A DNA stretch of 64,000 bases from Halalkalirubrum salinum (GCF_005543295.1 NZ_SRSG01000008.1:62001-126000); one strand, 5' to 3'; numbered from the stretch's first letter, positions 17,691 to 26,603 are shown. The notes: generated by a model from the letters alone, not told the origin. Made by a program: numbers and translations.

Positions 17691-18029
17691 TCACCAATCG
17701 ACACTCAACGTCCCGTCGCCGTGGGGATCAGGCGCGATCTCCTGGTCTGTCCGGCGATCGACGATGTGGATGATTCCGTCCCCCTTTTTCGCCGGACACA
17801 GCGTCGCGGCCTTGATGTTTGCGTCGAGTTCGTCTTCGCCGATGAAGAACGATCGCGGCTTTGCCAGCCCCGTTTCGATGTCCATCTCCCAGTTGTCGGC
17901 CGCCTCTGCACACCGCCCCGCGCCGAAGCACTTGTTCGCCTCGAATATGATCTTGTAGGGCTTGTCCTCGATCGGCGGCGCGTCGGCGGATCCGATGTCG
18001 CTCGGGCGTTGCTGGCGATCCTCGCTCAT
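17691..18029 (-). CDS. Single-cluster ferredoxin-like protein
   Basis: This 112-residue acidic protein has the pattern NKCFGAGRCAEAADNWEMD and later TLCPAKKGDGIIHIVD. That leaves three Cys where a [4Fe-4S] ferredoxin has four; the middle position of the first box is Ala/Gly. This resembles the [3Fe-4S] or variant ferredoxins that feed cytochromes P450 and other oxygenases. It is probably a cytosolic electron carrier. The start is ATG 18029 because the longer frame overlaps the acetyltransferase gene. The frame and spacing suggest a monocistronic gene. Confidence 0.8.
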   Translation of the reverse strand: MSEDRQQRPSDIGSADAPPIEDKPYKIIFEANKCFGAGRCAEAADNWEMDIETGLAKPRSFFIGEDELDANIKAATLCPAKKGDGIIHIVDRRTDQEIAPDPHGDGTLSVDW

Positions 18030-18111
18030 ACCGAGGCGTACGTTGCTGTGGCTTTTTCGTCTGTCGGTTGCTTGCGATCGCGATCGCGATCGGCTGTCCG
18101 GGGAGAGAGCG

Positions 18112-18600
18112 CTATCGAGACGACAAACCGTCGAGACGCTTTCGCATCCGCACGTGATCGATCCCATCCTCGACGAACACGTCGCTTTCAGTTTCGTACC
18201 CGAGTTTGGCGTAAAACGCCTCGGCATGGACCTGTGAGTGCAACAGGAGGAAATCGTAGTCGCGATCGGTTGCCAGCGATTCCGCGCGATCCATCAGCGC
18301 CACCCCCCAGCCGCGCTCTCGTGCAGCTTGTCGGACTGCCACCCGCTCGATTTTGCCCCCGCGGTCCGCCTCTCTGTTGATTTCGCGCAACCGCATTGTC
18401 CCGACTGGCTGGCCCTCATCAACCGCGAGCAGGTGTGTCGTTCCCGCGCGTTCGTCATAGCGATCGTACTCGTCCGCTGCTGGGACACCTTGTTCGTCGA
18501 CGAACACCTCCTGACGGATCGCAAACGCCGCCTGCTTGTCTACAACCGTCTCGACAATGAACACGCCGTGGCGATCGCCGGTCGACTCGTCCGTAGCCAT
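18112..18600 (-). CDS. GNAT family N-acetyltransferase
   Basis: This 162-residue GNAT has the ElaA-like N-terminal part (AFAIRQEVFVDEQGVPAADEYD) and motif A for acetyl-CoA at KIERVAVRQAARERGWGVALM. The YDFLLLHSQVHAEAFYAKLGYE end is also typical. This is the small YjcF/ElaA-like branch whose acceptor is unknown. It starts 3 nt after the stop of the siroheme decarboxylase gene on the same strand, so the two are very likely cotranscribed. Confidence 0.88.
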   Translation of the reverse strand: MATDESTGDRHGVFIVETVVDKQAAFAIRQEVFVDEQGVPAADEYDRYDERAGTTHLLAVDEGQPVGTMRLREINREADRGGKIERVAVRQAARERGWGVALMDRAESLATDRDYDFLLLHSQVHAEAFYAKLGYETESDVFVEDGIDHVRMRKRLDGLSSR

Positions 18601-18602
18601 AC

Positions 18603-19658
18603 TCACTGCTCGTCGGCGGCCGCCTGAGCAACCAGCGAATCGTAGCGCGCGCCCGTCTGTTTCAGCGTGTCTGTCGAGTAGAGCCGCTCGTGATCGAACG
18701 GGAGGTACTCGGCGGCCAGTTCGTCGATCTTCTCATCGACTGCCTCGGCTTCCCGGCCGTGGATCATAGTAAAGAGATTGTACGGCCAGTCCTGTTCGGG
18801 CCGTCGAGGGCGGTGATAACACAGCGTCACGTACGGCAGGCTTCCGACGGCCTCGCCGTAGTCGTCGAGCTCGTCGTCAGGCACGTCCCAGACAACCATG
18901 CAGTTGTTCTGAAACCCGGTCACAATGTGGTTGACGATACAGCCGATTCGCTTGATACACCCGTCGTCCTGGAGGCGTTCGATCGCCGCAAGGACGGCTT
19001 CGACCGGCACGTCGATCGTGTCAGCGATATCGTCGTAGGGGGTCAGCGACAGCGGAAAGCCGTCCTGGATCGCCAAGAGGACGTCTGCTTCCGTTGGAGT
19101 CAGGTCGCCAGTCGCGTCTTCAGAGATCCGCGTCGCGTCAACCGTCGTCGACTCGATGCTCTCGCGGGCGAACCGATCGTCATTGACGACCGGAAACTCG
19201 AGATCGATGTAGTAGTCGGTCAACATTGGCAGCGCCAACACCGAACAGCCCGTCCGCGATTCGATCTCTGAAAGGATCTCATCGCGCGTCTCCCGCGAGC
19301 CAGCGGTGACGACGAACCACATGTTCCACTCGTGATCGCGCCGGTAGTTGTGGTTGACCTGCCGGTAGCCGTTTATCACCTCGGCAATCTCCTCGAAACG
19401 CTCATCGGGCGCTCGGACCGCCGCGAGCGTTGAACTGCCGATCACTGGCGGGTTCAACACCGCCCCAAAGCGCCGGAAGACGCCGGCCTCACGTAACTGT
19501 TCGACGCGCGCAAGCGCTTCATCCTCGCTGACGCCCAGCTCCGCGCCAACCCGCGCGAACGGATGGCGCTCGATCGGAAAGCCGCTCTGATAGCTGTCGA
19601 TCAGCTCTGCATCGACGTCGTCGATCGACTCGCGCCAGTCCCCCGAAAGCGAACTCAT
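18603..19658 (-). CDS. Siroheme decarboxylase, fused AhbA-AhbB type
   Basis: This 351-residue protein holds two consecutive Lrp/AsnC-like halves. Each half has a winged-helix part (DAELIDSYQSGFPIERHPFARV; then TEADVLLAIQDGFPLSLTPYDDIA) and an RAM-like beta domain. RQVNHNYRRDHEWNMWFVV and YVTLCYHRPRRPEQDWPYNL match the substrate-binding segments of AhbA/AhbB and NirDLGH. These enzymes decarboxylate siroheme to didecarboxysiroheme on the archaeal alternative heme route. The usual enzyme is a two-subunit complex; here both halves sit in one chain. The start at 19658 is chosen over the GTG two codons earlier. Confidence 0.88.
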   Translation of the reverse strand: MSSLSGDWRESIDDVDAELIDSYQSGFPIERHPFARVGAELGVSEDEALARVEQLREAGVFRRFGAVLNPPVIGSSTLAAVRAPDERFEEIAEVINGYRQVNHNYRRDHEWNMWFVVTAGSRETRDEILSEIESRTGCSVLALPMLTDYYIDLEFPVVNDDRFARESIESTTVDATRISEDATGDLTPTEADVLLAIQDGFPLSLTPYDDIADTIDVPVEAVLAAIERLQDDGCIKRIGCIVNHIVTGFQNNCMVVWDVPDDELDDYGEAVGSLPYVTLCYHRPRRPEQDWPYNLFTMIHGREAEAVDEKIDELAAEYLPFDHERLYSTDTLKQTGARYDSLVAQAAADEQ

Positions 19659-19803
19659 TGTCACCGTTACGGTCGCCGGATATCTACCGGTTTCGCTTCC
19701 GCGGATGGTCAGACGATACTCTATGTGTCCAACCTCTTCATCGGAGTCTCACAGCGTGCGAACAAGCGGGAGGCTTTTGCAGGGCTATCCCCTATCGCGT
19801 CGT

Positions 19804-20871
19804 ATGGCGCAGGCGACCCAAAAGTTCGGGGAGTGGCCGCTGAAACGACTGATGACTGAGGTCTGTGGCTCGGGGATCAAATCCGCCGAGGACCTCACCC
19901 GCGAGCAGGCCCAGGAGGCGATCCGGCGCATCTTCGCCGGCGAGCCTGACCACACAACGCTGGGCGCGTTCTGGTTAGCGAACCGCTGGAAGCACAACAA
20001 TGCCGAAGAGCTGGCGGCCTACACTGACGTGATGTGCGAACACGTCGAGTACGCCGAACCAAACGTCGATCCGGTCGACTGCGGCGCGAACTACGACGGA
20101 AAGCTCCGATCGGCGGTTCTGGGCGTCGCCGCGGGCCTCGTCGCCGCCGGTGCCGGAACGCCAGTCGTAGCGCACTCGGGCGATCGTGTACCGACCCAGA
20201 AGGGCGCGGCGTACAAACACGTTCTCGACGAACTCGGCGTCCGCACGGAGATCGAACCCGCAGAGTCCGCAGACATGGTCGACGAGACTGGCTTTGGCTT
20301 CTACTATCAGCCGGCGTTCAACCCCATCGTCGACAGCATGAACGAGCGCCGCGATCAGATGGGCGTGCGAACCTTCTTCAACACGATCGAAACGATCGCC
20401 AATCCGGCGAACGCCTCCGTGCATCTCGGCTCGTTTTATCACCTCGCGTTCGCGAAGAAGATGATCGGCACGTTCGAACAGAGCGAGCACCACGACCTCG
20501 ACCGAATCATCATGTTCCAGGGGATGGAAGGCTACGACGACATCCGTCCCGGCTACACCAAGGTCGCAGAGTGGACCGACGGTGAGTTCACCGACTACGA
20601 GATCGAGACCGCCAACTACGGCATGGACTTCGAGACCGAAGATCTCGGTGTAGACCGCGACGACGTTGAGGGTGAGTCCGCAGCGATCACCCGCGAGGTG
20701 CTCGCCGGCGAGCGAACCGATCGGTTCGCCGACGCGATCGCGCTCAACGCTGCGTTCCGGATCTACGCCGGCGGTGACGCTGACGAACTTGATGAGGGCC
20801 TCGAGATGGCTCGGGCGGCGATCGACGACGGGAGCGCGGCGGCAGTGCTGGACGATCTACAGGCGTTTTGA
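19804..20871 (+). CDS. TrpD-like (anthranilate phosphoribosyltransferase family) protein
   Basis: This 355-residue protein belongs to the glycosyltransferase family 3 fold: helical N-domain (KSAEDLTREQAQEAIRRIFAGE), then the nucleotide-binding core with PVVAHSGDRVPTQKGAAYKHVLDELGV. NPANASVHLGSFYHLAFAKKM follows. Anthranilate phosphoribosyltransferases have GTGGD near the PRPP site; here the equivalent is DCGANYDGKLRSAV, so a standard TrpD reaction is doubtful. It is probably a TrpD2-like protein of other or unknown function. The start at 19804 (MAQATQKFGEWPLKRL) is natural; the open frame to 19705 is not needed. Confidence 0.85.
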   Translation: MAQATQKFGEWPLKRLMTEVCGSGIKSAEDLTREQAQEAIRRIFAGEPDHTTLGAFWLANRWKHNNAEELAAYTDVMCEHVEYAEPNVDPVDCGANYDGKLRSAVLGVAAGLVAAGAGTPVVAHSGDRVPTQKGAAYKHVLDELGVRTEIEPAESADMVDETGFGFYYQPAFNPIVDSMNERRDQMGVRTFFNTIETIANPANASVHLGSFYHLAFAKKMIGTFEQSEHHDLDRIIMFQGMEGYDDIRPGYTKVAEWTDGEFTDYEIETANYGMDFETEDLGVDRDDVEGESAAITREVLAGERTDRFADAIALNAAFRIYAGGDADELDEGLEMARAAIDDGSAAAVLDDLQAF

Positions 20872-20940
20872 GTGGGTTATAATCTCTAGTGTCGTTCGCC
20901 CGTGGAACATCACAGAGACACACGGCAGAAGTCCTCAATT

Positions 20941-21246
20941 TTATTCATCAGTGGCTGACAGCACTTCAAAGTCCGAATCGAGATGATCGGCTGCGACCCA
21001 GGTGGTACCACGTTCTGCGGCGAGTTGGGCAAAATCCCAGACGGACATTCCCGCTCGATCGGCCGCGGCGCTGAACGTGATTCTCCCCGATTCGAGCTCT
21101 TCAAGCGCACTCTCGCGACGCCACGTTTCGAGTCCCTCAGAGAGCAGTTTCCGGATGGCTGTGCTCCGATCGAGATTCTTGTCCTCAAGATACGCGTCAA
21201 GTTCTGCTTCGAGTTCGTCGGGAACCTGTACGGAGATCGTCCCCAT
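20941..21246 (-). CDS. Antitoxin-like ribbon-helix-helix / UPF0175 protein
   Basis: This 101-residue protein begins with a ribbon-helix-helix half (ISVQVPDELEAELDAYLEDKNLDRSTAIRKLLSEGLE) and continues with a UPF0175-type helix-turn-helix (RITFSAAADRAGMSVWDFAQLAAERG). UPF0175 proteins are often antitoxins of VapC-like or other type II systems. No adjacent toxin gene is seen: the flanking genes are the TrpD-like protein and an aspartoacylase-like enzyme. It may be an orphan antitoxin or a DNA-binding regulator in its own right. Confidence 0.78.
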   Translation of the reverse strand: MGTISVQVPDELEAELDAYLEDKNLDRSTAIRKLLSEGLETWRRESALEELESGRITFSAAADRAGMSVWDFAQLAAERGTTWVAADHLDSDFEVLSATDE

Positions 21247-21322
21247 ACAACTCACAAAGCACGCAATGTACGCAAACGCTTCGGTGCGCCAACGCGGCTC
21301 CGATACGGTTTATTGGAGCGAG

Positions 21323-22294
21323 TTATTGGTCGATCCGCTCGGCGACTCCGAGGAGCGTTTCACCCGCGGTGACCGTCGCTTCGGTTTCGATCGAGTAGAG
21401 AATCCCGTCTCGATCGGCTTCGACTGTTTGTAACGCCTCGTACGTCGTCGGATCGTACACCGTCCCAAACGTGTCGCCTTCTGCGACCCGATCGCCGAGC
21501 GATGCTGATTGGTCGCGGACGTACAGCCCCGAGGCTGCAGCCCGGACGCGTCCGAGGTGGTTTCGCGCGCGAATCCCGTCCCACGCAGGCACCGATCCAG
21601 GGAGCATGTCGGACGATCGCAGGACGTTCACCATCCCGTCGAGGCCGGTTTCGATCGCCGGCTCGACAAGCTGTTTGTTGTGTGCGAGTTCGGGAGTGAT
21701 CGACGGAATGCCCTCACGCGTCGCGGCGACACGAAGTTTGCCGCCGAAGCCGCGTTCGCTCCACTCCGTCGACGCCTCGTCTCCGGCTGATTCTGCGAGC
21801 AACAGCTCGGTGCCGAACGCCTCCGCCAGCGCCCGTGACTCAGTGTTTCCCCGCATGTACACCGTGTGCGTCTGCATATCTGGGCCGCCGGTGTGGAGAT
21901 CGACGATCGCGTCGGCCTCGCTCGCGTACTCCCAGAGCGTCGCGGCCATCCGCTCGTGGATCGTCCCCGCGGTATCGCCCGGCCAACAGCGGTTCATGTT
22001 CGAGTTGACCGAGTCGACGATCTCGGGAGTCGTGTACGAGACCGTGTCGAATGTCAAGGGGTCTGCAACAGGGACCGCAATGAGGGTGCCGCGCAGTTCG
22101 GGGGTGTCATCGTCGGTCAAGCGGTTGTGCAGCCGGCGAAGGACTTCAGTTCCGTTGATCTCGCGGCCGTGTTGGGCGGCCTGCACGTAGATCGTCGGCC
22201 CGTCATCGGCACGGTCGCCGTAGGTGTGAACCGTGGTGTTGATCGAGATCCCAGACGGAAACTGTGCGAGCGTCACCCGTTCGGCAGTGTGCAT
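21323..22294 (-). CDS. Succinylglutamate desuccinylase/aspartoacylase family
   Basis: This 323-residue zinc hydrolase of the M14-related AstE/AspA family has metal-binding AAQHGREINGTEV and the catalytic DLHTGG. A C-terminal barrel-sandwich-like region (GVRAAASGLYVRDQSASLGDRV...) is typical of the group. Family members cleave N-acyl amino acids or related amides; the substrate here is unknown. It lies 51 nt downstream of the amidohydrolase stop on the same strand, so the two may act together on an amide or purine-related compound. Confidence 0.85.
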   Translation of the reverse strand: MHTAERVTLAQFPSGISINTTVHTYGDRADDGPTIYVQAAQHGREINGTEVLRRLHNRLTDDDTPELRGTLIAVPVADPLTFDTVSYTTPEIVDSVNSNMNRCWPGDTAGTIHERMAATLWEYASEADAIVDLHTGGPDMQTHTVYMRGNTESRALAEAFGTELLLAESAGDEASTEWSERGFGGKLRVAATREGIPSITPELAHNKQLVEPAIETGLDGMVNVLRSSDMLPGSVPAWDGIRARNHLGRVRAAASGLYVRDQSASLGDRVAEGDTFGTVYDPTTYEALQTVEADRDGILYSIETEATVTAGETLLGVAERIDQ

Positions 22295-22345
22295 ATGGCA
22301 TCTTCGGGTGGCGATTGTTAGGGGTTTCGTCCGACCGCGTCGCCG

Positions 22346-23659
22346 TCATCGAGCTGATTCAGCAAAGTCAAACCCGTCGGCGATCGCCTGGGCGTCCTCG
22401 CGGATCCGACCAGCGTCCACGCGGGTGTGTTCGCCGTCACGATAACACACGTCGCCGTCGATCATGGTGAACGCCACGTCGTCGCCGTGCGCGGAGAACA
22501 CGAGATGCGATCGCACGTCGTGCAACGGCGTCGCCCGTGTATGATCGGCTCGCAGCCCGATCACGTCTGCCTTCCATCCTGGTTTGAGTTCGCCGACACG
22601 ATCGAACCCGGCCGCGCGAGCGCCGTTGACTGTCGCCATCCGGATGAGTATCTCAGCTGGAACCGTCGTCGGATCGAGCGTGTCGACCTTCTGTAACAGA
22701 CTGGCCTGGCGCATCTCGGTGAACGGATCGAGCGTGTTGTTACACGGCGGGCCATCGTTGCCCAGCGCGACGGTAATCCCCCGATCGAGGTAGTCAACGA
22801 TCGGTGCGATCCCACTGGCCAGCTTCATGTTCGAGGACGGACAGTACGTGACGTTTGTGCCGGTTTCGGCGAGGAGTTCGCGTTCGCGATCGTTCGTATG
22901 GACGCAGTGTGCGAGGGTGACGTCCGGTCCAGTCAATCCGACCTCGTGGAGCCATTCGATGTTTCGCATGCCGGTGGCGGCTTCGACAGTTTCGATCTCC
23001 TCGCGGTTCTCGCTCGCGTGCGTGTGGATTGTGACGCCGTCGTAGCGCTCGGCAAGTTCCCGGGAGCCACGGAGACACGCTTCGGTGCAGGTCACAGCGA
23101 ATCGTGGCGTCACTGCGTAGCGAATCCGATCAGGGCCTCCTTGGTGGTACCGCTGGATCAGCGTCTCAGATGCAGACAGTGCCTCTGCCGTCGATTCGAG
23201 CAGGCCGTCCGGTGAATCGGTATCCATGAGCACCTTCCCCAGTCGGCCGCGGATTCCGGCGTCGATCGCCGCCTCAAACGCTTCCTCAGCATGGTTGACA
23301 GAGAGGTGGTCGATGACGGTCGTCGTGCCGGATTCGACGAGTTCGAGATAGCCCAACTCGGCGGCAACTCGCATCTCTTCGGCAGACAAAGACGCCTCCA
23401 TCGGGAGGACGTAGTCGAACAACCACTCCAACAGCGCCGCGTCGTCGGCGATTCCACGACCGAGCGACTGCACGGAGTGAATGTGTGCGCCAACAAGGCC
23501 GGGGGCGACGATGTCGTAGTGGACGCGCTCGTGATCCGGATACCGCTCGCAGAGATCAGCTCGATCGCCCACCGCGTCGATCGTGTTGTCGCTCGTCACG
23601 ACGGCCCCGTCGTCAATCACCGTCTTAGCGTCCGCGAGAACTGTTCCCAAGATAAGCAT
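22346..23659 (-). CDS. Amidohydrolase (MTA/SAH deaminase-like)
   Basis: This 437-residue metal-dependent amidohydrolase has the typical beta-sandwich plus TIM barrel. The metal motif is present as PGLVGAHIHSVQSLGRG, a variant of PGxxNxHxH, and the next metal His as TIHTHASENREE. VTLAHCVHTNDRE and the catalytic-site ALGNDGPPCNN follow. The combination matches the S-adenosylhomocysteine/methylthioadenosine deaminase and chlorohydrolase branch. The deaminated substrate (an adenosine derivative, cytosine or guanine) cannot be fixed. It precedes the aspartoacylase-like gene. Confidence 0.87.
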   Translation of the reverse strand: MLILGTVLADAKTVIDDGAVVTSDNTIDAVGDRADLCERYPDHERVHYDIVAPGLVGAHIHSVQSLGRGIADDAALLEWLFDYVLPMEASLSAEEMRVAAELGYLELVESGTTTVIDHLSVNHAEEAFEAAIDAGIRGRLGKVLMDTDSPDGLLESTAEALSASETLIQRYHQGGPDRIRYAVTPRFAVTCTEACLRGSRELAERYDGVTIHTHASENREEIETVEAATGMRNIEWLHEVGLTGPDVTLAHCVHTNDRERELLAETGTNVTYCPSSNMKLASGIAPIVDYLDRGITVALGNDGPPCNNTLDPFTEMRQASLLQKVDTLDPTTVPAEILIRMATVNGARAAGFDRVGELKPGWKADVIGLRADHTRATPLHDVRSHLVFSAHGDDVAFTMIDGDVCYRDGEHTRVDAGRIREDAQAIADGFDFAESAR

Positions 23660-23739
23660 CCATCACCGTTCGACGGGATGGGAAAGTAAGAGCCTGTGGG
23701 TTCCTCTTGGACCCGATGACAGCTAACGATCGCGGTCGG

Positions 23740-23934
23740 TCACAGCCCGATCGCCGCGAGCAAGTCGTAGCCGACCTCGCTTGCGGCGACTAGCTTATAG
23801 CCGGCGTAGACGCCGACAATGCCCATGAGTCCCGGCAGCTCCGGCGGGGCTGGAATTGGCACGTTGAGAAACGCGAACAGTCCGCCTGCAAGCGCGCCCG
23901 TACACAGCGCGACGATCGTGAGTGCGAGATCCAT
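23740..23934 (-). CDS. XapX domain small membrane protein
   Basis: This 64-residue protein is a complete XapX (DUF1427) domain: two short membrane helices joined by the conserved loop VPIPAPPELPGLMGIVGVYAGY. The function of the family is unknown; many relatives are linked to isolated stress or transport genes. It stands alone here between the amidohydrolase and the cyclophilin. Confidence 0.85.
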   Translation of the reverse strand: MDLALTIVALCTGALAGGLFAFLNVPIPAPPELPGLMGIVGVYAGYKLVAASEVGYDLLAAIGL

Positions 23935-24076
23935 GTTGCCAGTGTGAGTGCTGTCGACAAACCCCTAGCGGTTTCGATCGGCCGCCACTGCGATCGGATC
24001 CGCTGTTTTCACTGCGTGCCAGCCCGCCGCTGGACGATCCCAGCAGGGTTTTCAGGATCGACCGCGAGATTCGTGT

Positions 24077-24595
24077 ATGAGCAACCCAACCGCGACGATC
24101 CACACGAACCACGGCGACATCACCGTCGAACTCTTCGAAGAGCGCGCGCCCCGAACCGTCGACAACTTCATCGGCCTTGCGACCGGCGCGAAAGAGTGGG
24201 AGGACCCAGAAACTGGCGAGACGGTTAGCGGCGAACCGCTGTACGAGGACGTTATTTTCCACCGAATCATCGAGGGGTTCATGATCCAGGGCGGCGACCC
24301 GACCGGTACGGGCCGCGGCGGTCCCGGCTACCAGTTCGACGACGAGTTCCACGACGAGTTGACCCACGACTCCGCAGGAACCCTCTCGATGGCGAACGCA
24401 GGTCCGAACACGAACGGCTCGCAGTTTTTCATCACCCTCGATGCGACTCCACACCTTGACGGACGCCACTCAGTATTCGGGGAGGTCATCGATGGCATGG
24501 ACGTTGTCGAGGAGATCGGCTCGGTCCGAACCGACAGAAACGACAAGCCCCGAGAGGATGTCGTCATCGAGTCGATCGACGTCACCTGGGAGTAA
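24077..24595 (+). CDS. Peptidyl-prolyl cis-trans isomerase (cyclophilin)
   Basis: This 172-residue single-domain cyclophilin speeds proline isomerisation during folding. The catalytic Arg lies in [48 protein letters not shown] is the family core, with Phe, Gln and a Leu-type change at the Trp position. There is no signal peptide, so it acts in the cytosol. The start at 24077 is at the conserved [15 protein letters not shown]. Confidence 0.95.
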   Translation: MSNPTATIHTNHGDITVELFEERAPRTVDNFIGLATGAKEWEDPETGETVSGEPLYEDVIFHRIIEGFMIQGGDPTGTGRGGPGYQFDDEFHDELTHDSAGTLSMANAGPNTNGSQFFITLDATPHLDGRHSVFGEVIDGMDVVEEIGSVRTDRNDKPREDVVIESIDVTWE

Positions 24596-24667
24596 GCCTT
24601 ACGCCAATTCGGTACCGACCGCTGGCTAACTCTCAATATCGATAGACGAGAGCGGACTGATAGCGGT

Positions 24668-24677
24668 CATATATAAG
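24668..24677 (+). promoter_or_regulatory. TATA box before the DUF5802-like gene
   Basis: CATATATAAG stands about 55 nt before the ATG at 24728 and would set the transcription start near 24700. It follows a 70-nt stretch richer in AT than the surroundings. It is a good haloarchaeal TATA sequence. Confidence 0.5.
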
Positions 24678-24727
24678 GGTTTTCGACAACGCTTATCTGC
24701 CGGTGTGGTATACGCTCACATGCACCG

Positions 24728-25072
24728 ATGTTTGAACGCTTCTCAAGCGGCTACTACCTCGGGGAACTGTACGTCGAACCGCACGATTGCGATCGGGCGG
24801 TCATCCATCGCGCGGACCACGAACACATGAATGAACAGCTCTATGCATCAGGATCTGGCATTGAGCGACTCGATGCCCCACTCGTGATGAAACTCGACGG
24901 TACCCACTTCCCCGTTCACGGCGACGACAACGTTCCAACCGGCACCCTCGCGGTTCCGGACACGTTCGGCGACGAGAGTCTCCCAAACCGTCGGGAGGTG
25001 TTGCTGGCGGAGGGAACTCGGGCGATGGAGCTACTGCGGTATTCCGGATGGCGCTCGGTCAGCGGGACGTGA
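24728..25072 (+). CDS. Small haloarchaeal protein (DUF5802-like)
   Basis: This 114-residue acidic cytosolic protein includes MFERFSSGYYLGELYVEPHD, the repeated DRAVIHRADHEHMNEQLYASG, and RLDAPLVMKLDGTHFPVHGDD. I recall these segments from haloarchaeal DUF5802 proteins. There is no Cys, no membrane helix and no catalytic motif. It is read just before the Vms1-type gene on the same strand (57 nt gap), so the two could be cotranscribed. Function unknown. Confidence 0.75.
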   Translation: MFERFSSGYYLGELYVEPHDCDRAVIHRADHEHMNEQLYASGSGIERLDAPLVMKLDGTHFPVHGDDNVPTGTLAVPDTFGDESLPNRREVLLAEGTRAMELLRYSGWRSVSGT

Positions 25073-25129
25073 CCCCGTAGTGACAGTCTCAACCGAACGC
25101 TTCAAGTCGATTCGCCGTTCCGTTGAATT

Positions 25130-26032
25130 ATGCTCGATGAGCTGTTCGGCCGGGCCGAACTGAAAGCAGAGATCGAGACGCTCTCGGAGGAAAACCGACA
25201 CCTCGAGCGGCGTCTCGAGGCCGAACAAAAGCGTCGGGCCGACGCGGTGAGCGACAAACAGGACGCCGAGGAGACGATAAACCGCCTCGAGGATCGGCTC
25301 ACTGCGCTTGAAGACAAGCTCGATCGGCTCGCATCCGGCGGCACCGAGACGACCGTGGAGTTCGCCCGGCGGACCTCTCTACGCGGCGATCGGCTCGACG
25401 AATTCCTCTCACGGCTCCGCTCGATACGAACTGGGCCGGAAGGTGCGCTAACGGTGACGATCGACGAGGGCCGATCGCTTCCAGAATCGGCGACGACCGC
25501 TTTTGAGCCGAGAACCCCACTGCTGCGTCGAGCGGCACCCGGAGTTGCATACGCCGACGACATGGGGCTTGTGACGGTGGTCGTTCGGCCGCCGATACAG
25601 CCCGACCCGGTCGACCAATGGGACGACAGCTTCCTCGCGCCCGAGGAGTGGTTCCGTCCGACCGGGCGGTTCGCGTTTGGCGTCGTCAGATCCGACGTGT
25701 TCGCGGTCGGCGTCTACGAGGGAGTCGAGCGGCAGTCAGTGACCGGCTTCGAAAGCGACGTCAAGTCAGATCACTCGAAAGGTGGCTTCTCACAGGGGCG
25801 CTTCGAGCGGATCCGTGACGAACAGATCGCCGATCACCTCGATGCAGTTCGGGAGGAACTCGACGACGTCGAGCGCGTCGATCGGACGATCCTCGTCGGC
25901 GAGCGAACCGTGTTGGACGACCTCGAAGCTGCAGCCGATCACACCGCAGCAGTTGACGCCAGGGGCTCGCCTCAAGACGCCCTTGAGTCGGCGTTCAGGG
26001 ACTTTTGGACGACACGGCTCTCCGTGATTTGA
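25130..26032 (+). CDS. Vms1/Ankzf1-family peptidyl-tRNA hydrolase
   Basis: This 300-residue protein has an N-terminal coiled coil (residues about 5-75, MLDELFGRAELKAEIETLSEEN then RLEAEQKRRAD...), then a VLRF1-like domain. The hallmark KGGFSQGRFERIRDEQ contains Gln222, the residue that matches the catalytic Gln of Vms1, Ankzf1 and the related RF1 GGQ. Proteins of this kind release nascent chains from tRNA in ribosome rescue. The coiled coil would bind the partner or the ribosome. The gene follows the DUF5802-like gene and is convergent with uspA. Confidence 0.82.
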   Translation: MLDELFGRAELKAEIETLSEENRHLERRLEAEQKRRADAVSDKQDAEETINRLEDRLTALEDKLDRLASGGTETTVEFARRTSLRGDRLDEFLSRLRSIRTGPEGALTVTIDEGRSLPESATTAFEPRTPLLRRAAPGVAYADDMGLVTVVVRPPIQPDPVDQWDDSFLAPEEWFRPTGRFAFGVVRSDVFAVGVYEGVERQSVTGFESDVKSDHSKGGFSQGRFERIRDEQIADHLDAVREELDDVERVDRTILVGERTVLDDLEAAADHTAAVDARGSPQDALESAFRDFWTTRLSVI

Positions 26033-26072
26033 GCGGGGATATTGTTTCGAACAAGGGCGATCGAGCCACTCT

Positions 26073-26486
26073 TCAGGATCGATCGACTGTGACCGGAACC
26101 GGCGACCGACGGGCAACTGTCTCTGCGACGCTGCCGAGGAGAATTCGTGCAGCACCGTCTCGACCGTGGCTCCCCATGACGATCGCGTCGATATCGTTCT
26201 CGTCGGCTTCAGCGTAGGCGACGATCTCGCGAGCGGGATTCCCCGTCGTGGTGGCGGTTTCGACAGGGCTCTCGCCGAGTCGATCGCGAACTTCCTCAAA
26301 AAGCGCGTCTGCGTCGGTCTCTGCATCCCCAGGAGTTGTTCCCAAACCGTCGGGTGGGGACACGTTCGTGGGGCCGAGCACGTGAAGTAATATGAGCGTC
26401 GCATCGGGATACAGGTCGATCGCGTATTCGGCCGCTGCCTTCGAGTGTGGCGATCCATCGACTGGAACGAGCACGCGTGTGGACAT
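26073..26486 (-). CDS. Universal stress protein (UspA family)
   Basis: This 137-residue single Usp domain opens MSTRVLVPVDGSPHSKAAAEYA and ends with the nucleotide-binding signature VMGSHGRDGAARILLGSVAETVARRSPVPVTV. The G-2x-G-9x-G-S/T loop is intact, so it probably binds ATP. ATG 26486 begins right at the family start; the longer frame to 26513 has no support. It is convergent with the Vms1-type gene. Confidence 0.92.
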   Translation of the reverse strand: MSTRVLVPVDGSPHSKAAAEYAIDLYPDATLILLHVLGPTNVSPPDGLGTTPGDAETDADALFEEVRDRLGESPVETATTTGNPAREIVAYAEADENDIDAIVMGSHGRDGAARILLGSVAETVARRSPVPVTVDRS

Positions 26487-26603
26487 ACCTGCTGTTTCCA
26501 CGGTCGGACACAAAACAATGTTCGTTGGGTAGCCCTCAGCGGTGCGGTCGAGAACAAGGGCCCGATCGGAGTGCTTTCGCCGTCGGGGACGAAACGATTG
26601 GGT

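Noticed and set aside
20941-21246. Toxin-antitoxin locus around the UPF0175-like gene
   Set aside because: No toxin-type neighbour was found on either side within the flanking genes, so only an orphan antitoxin-like gene is reported.
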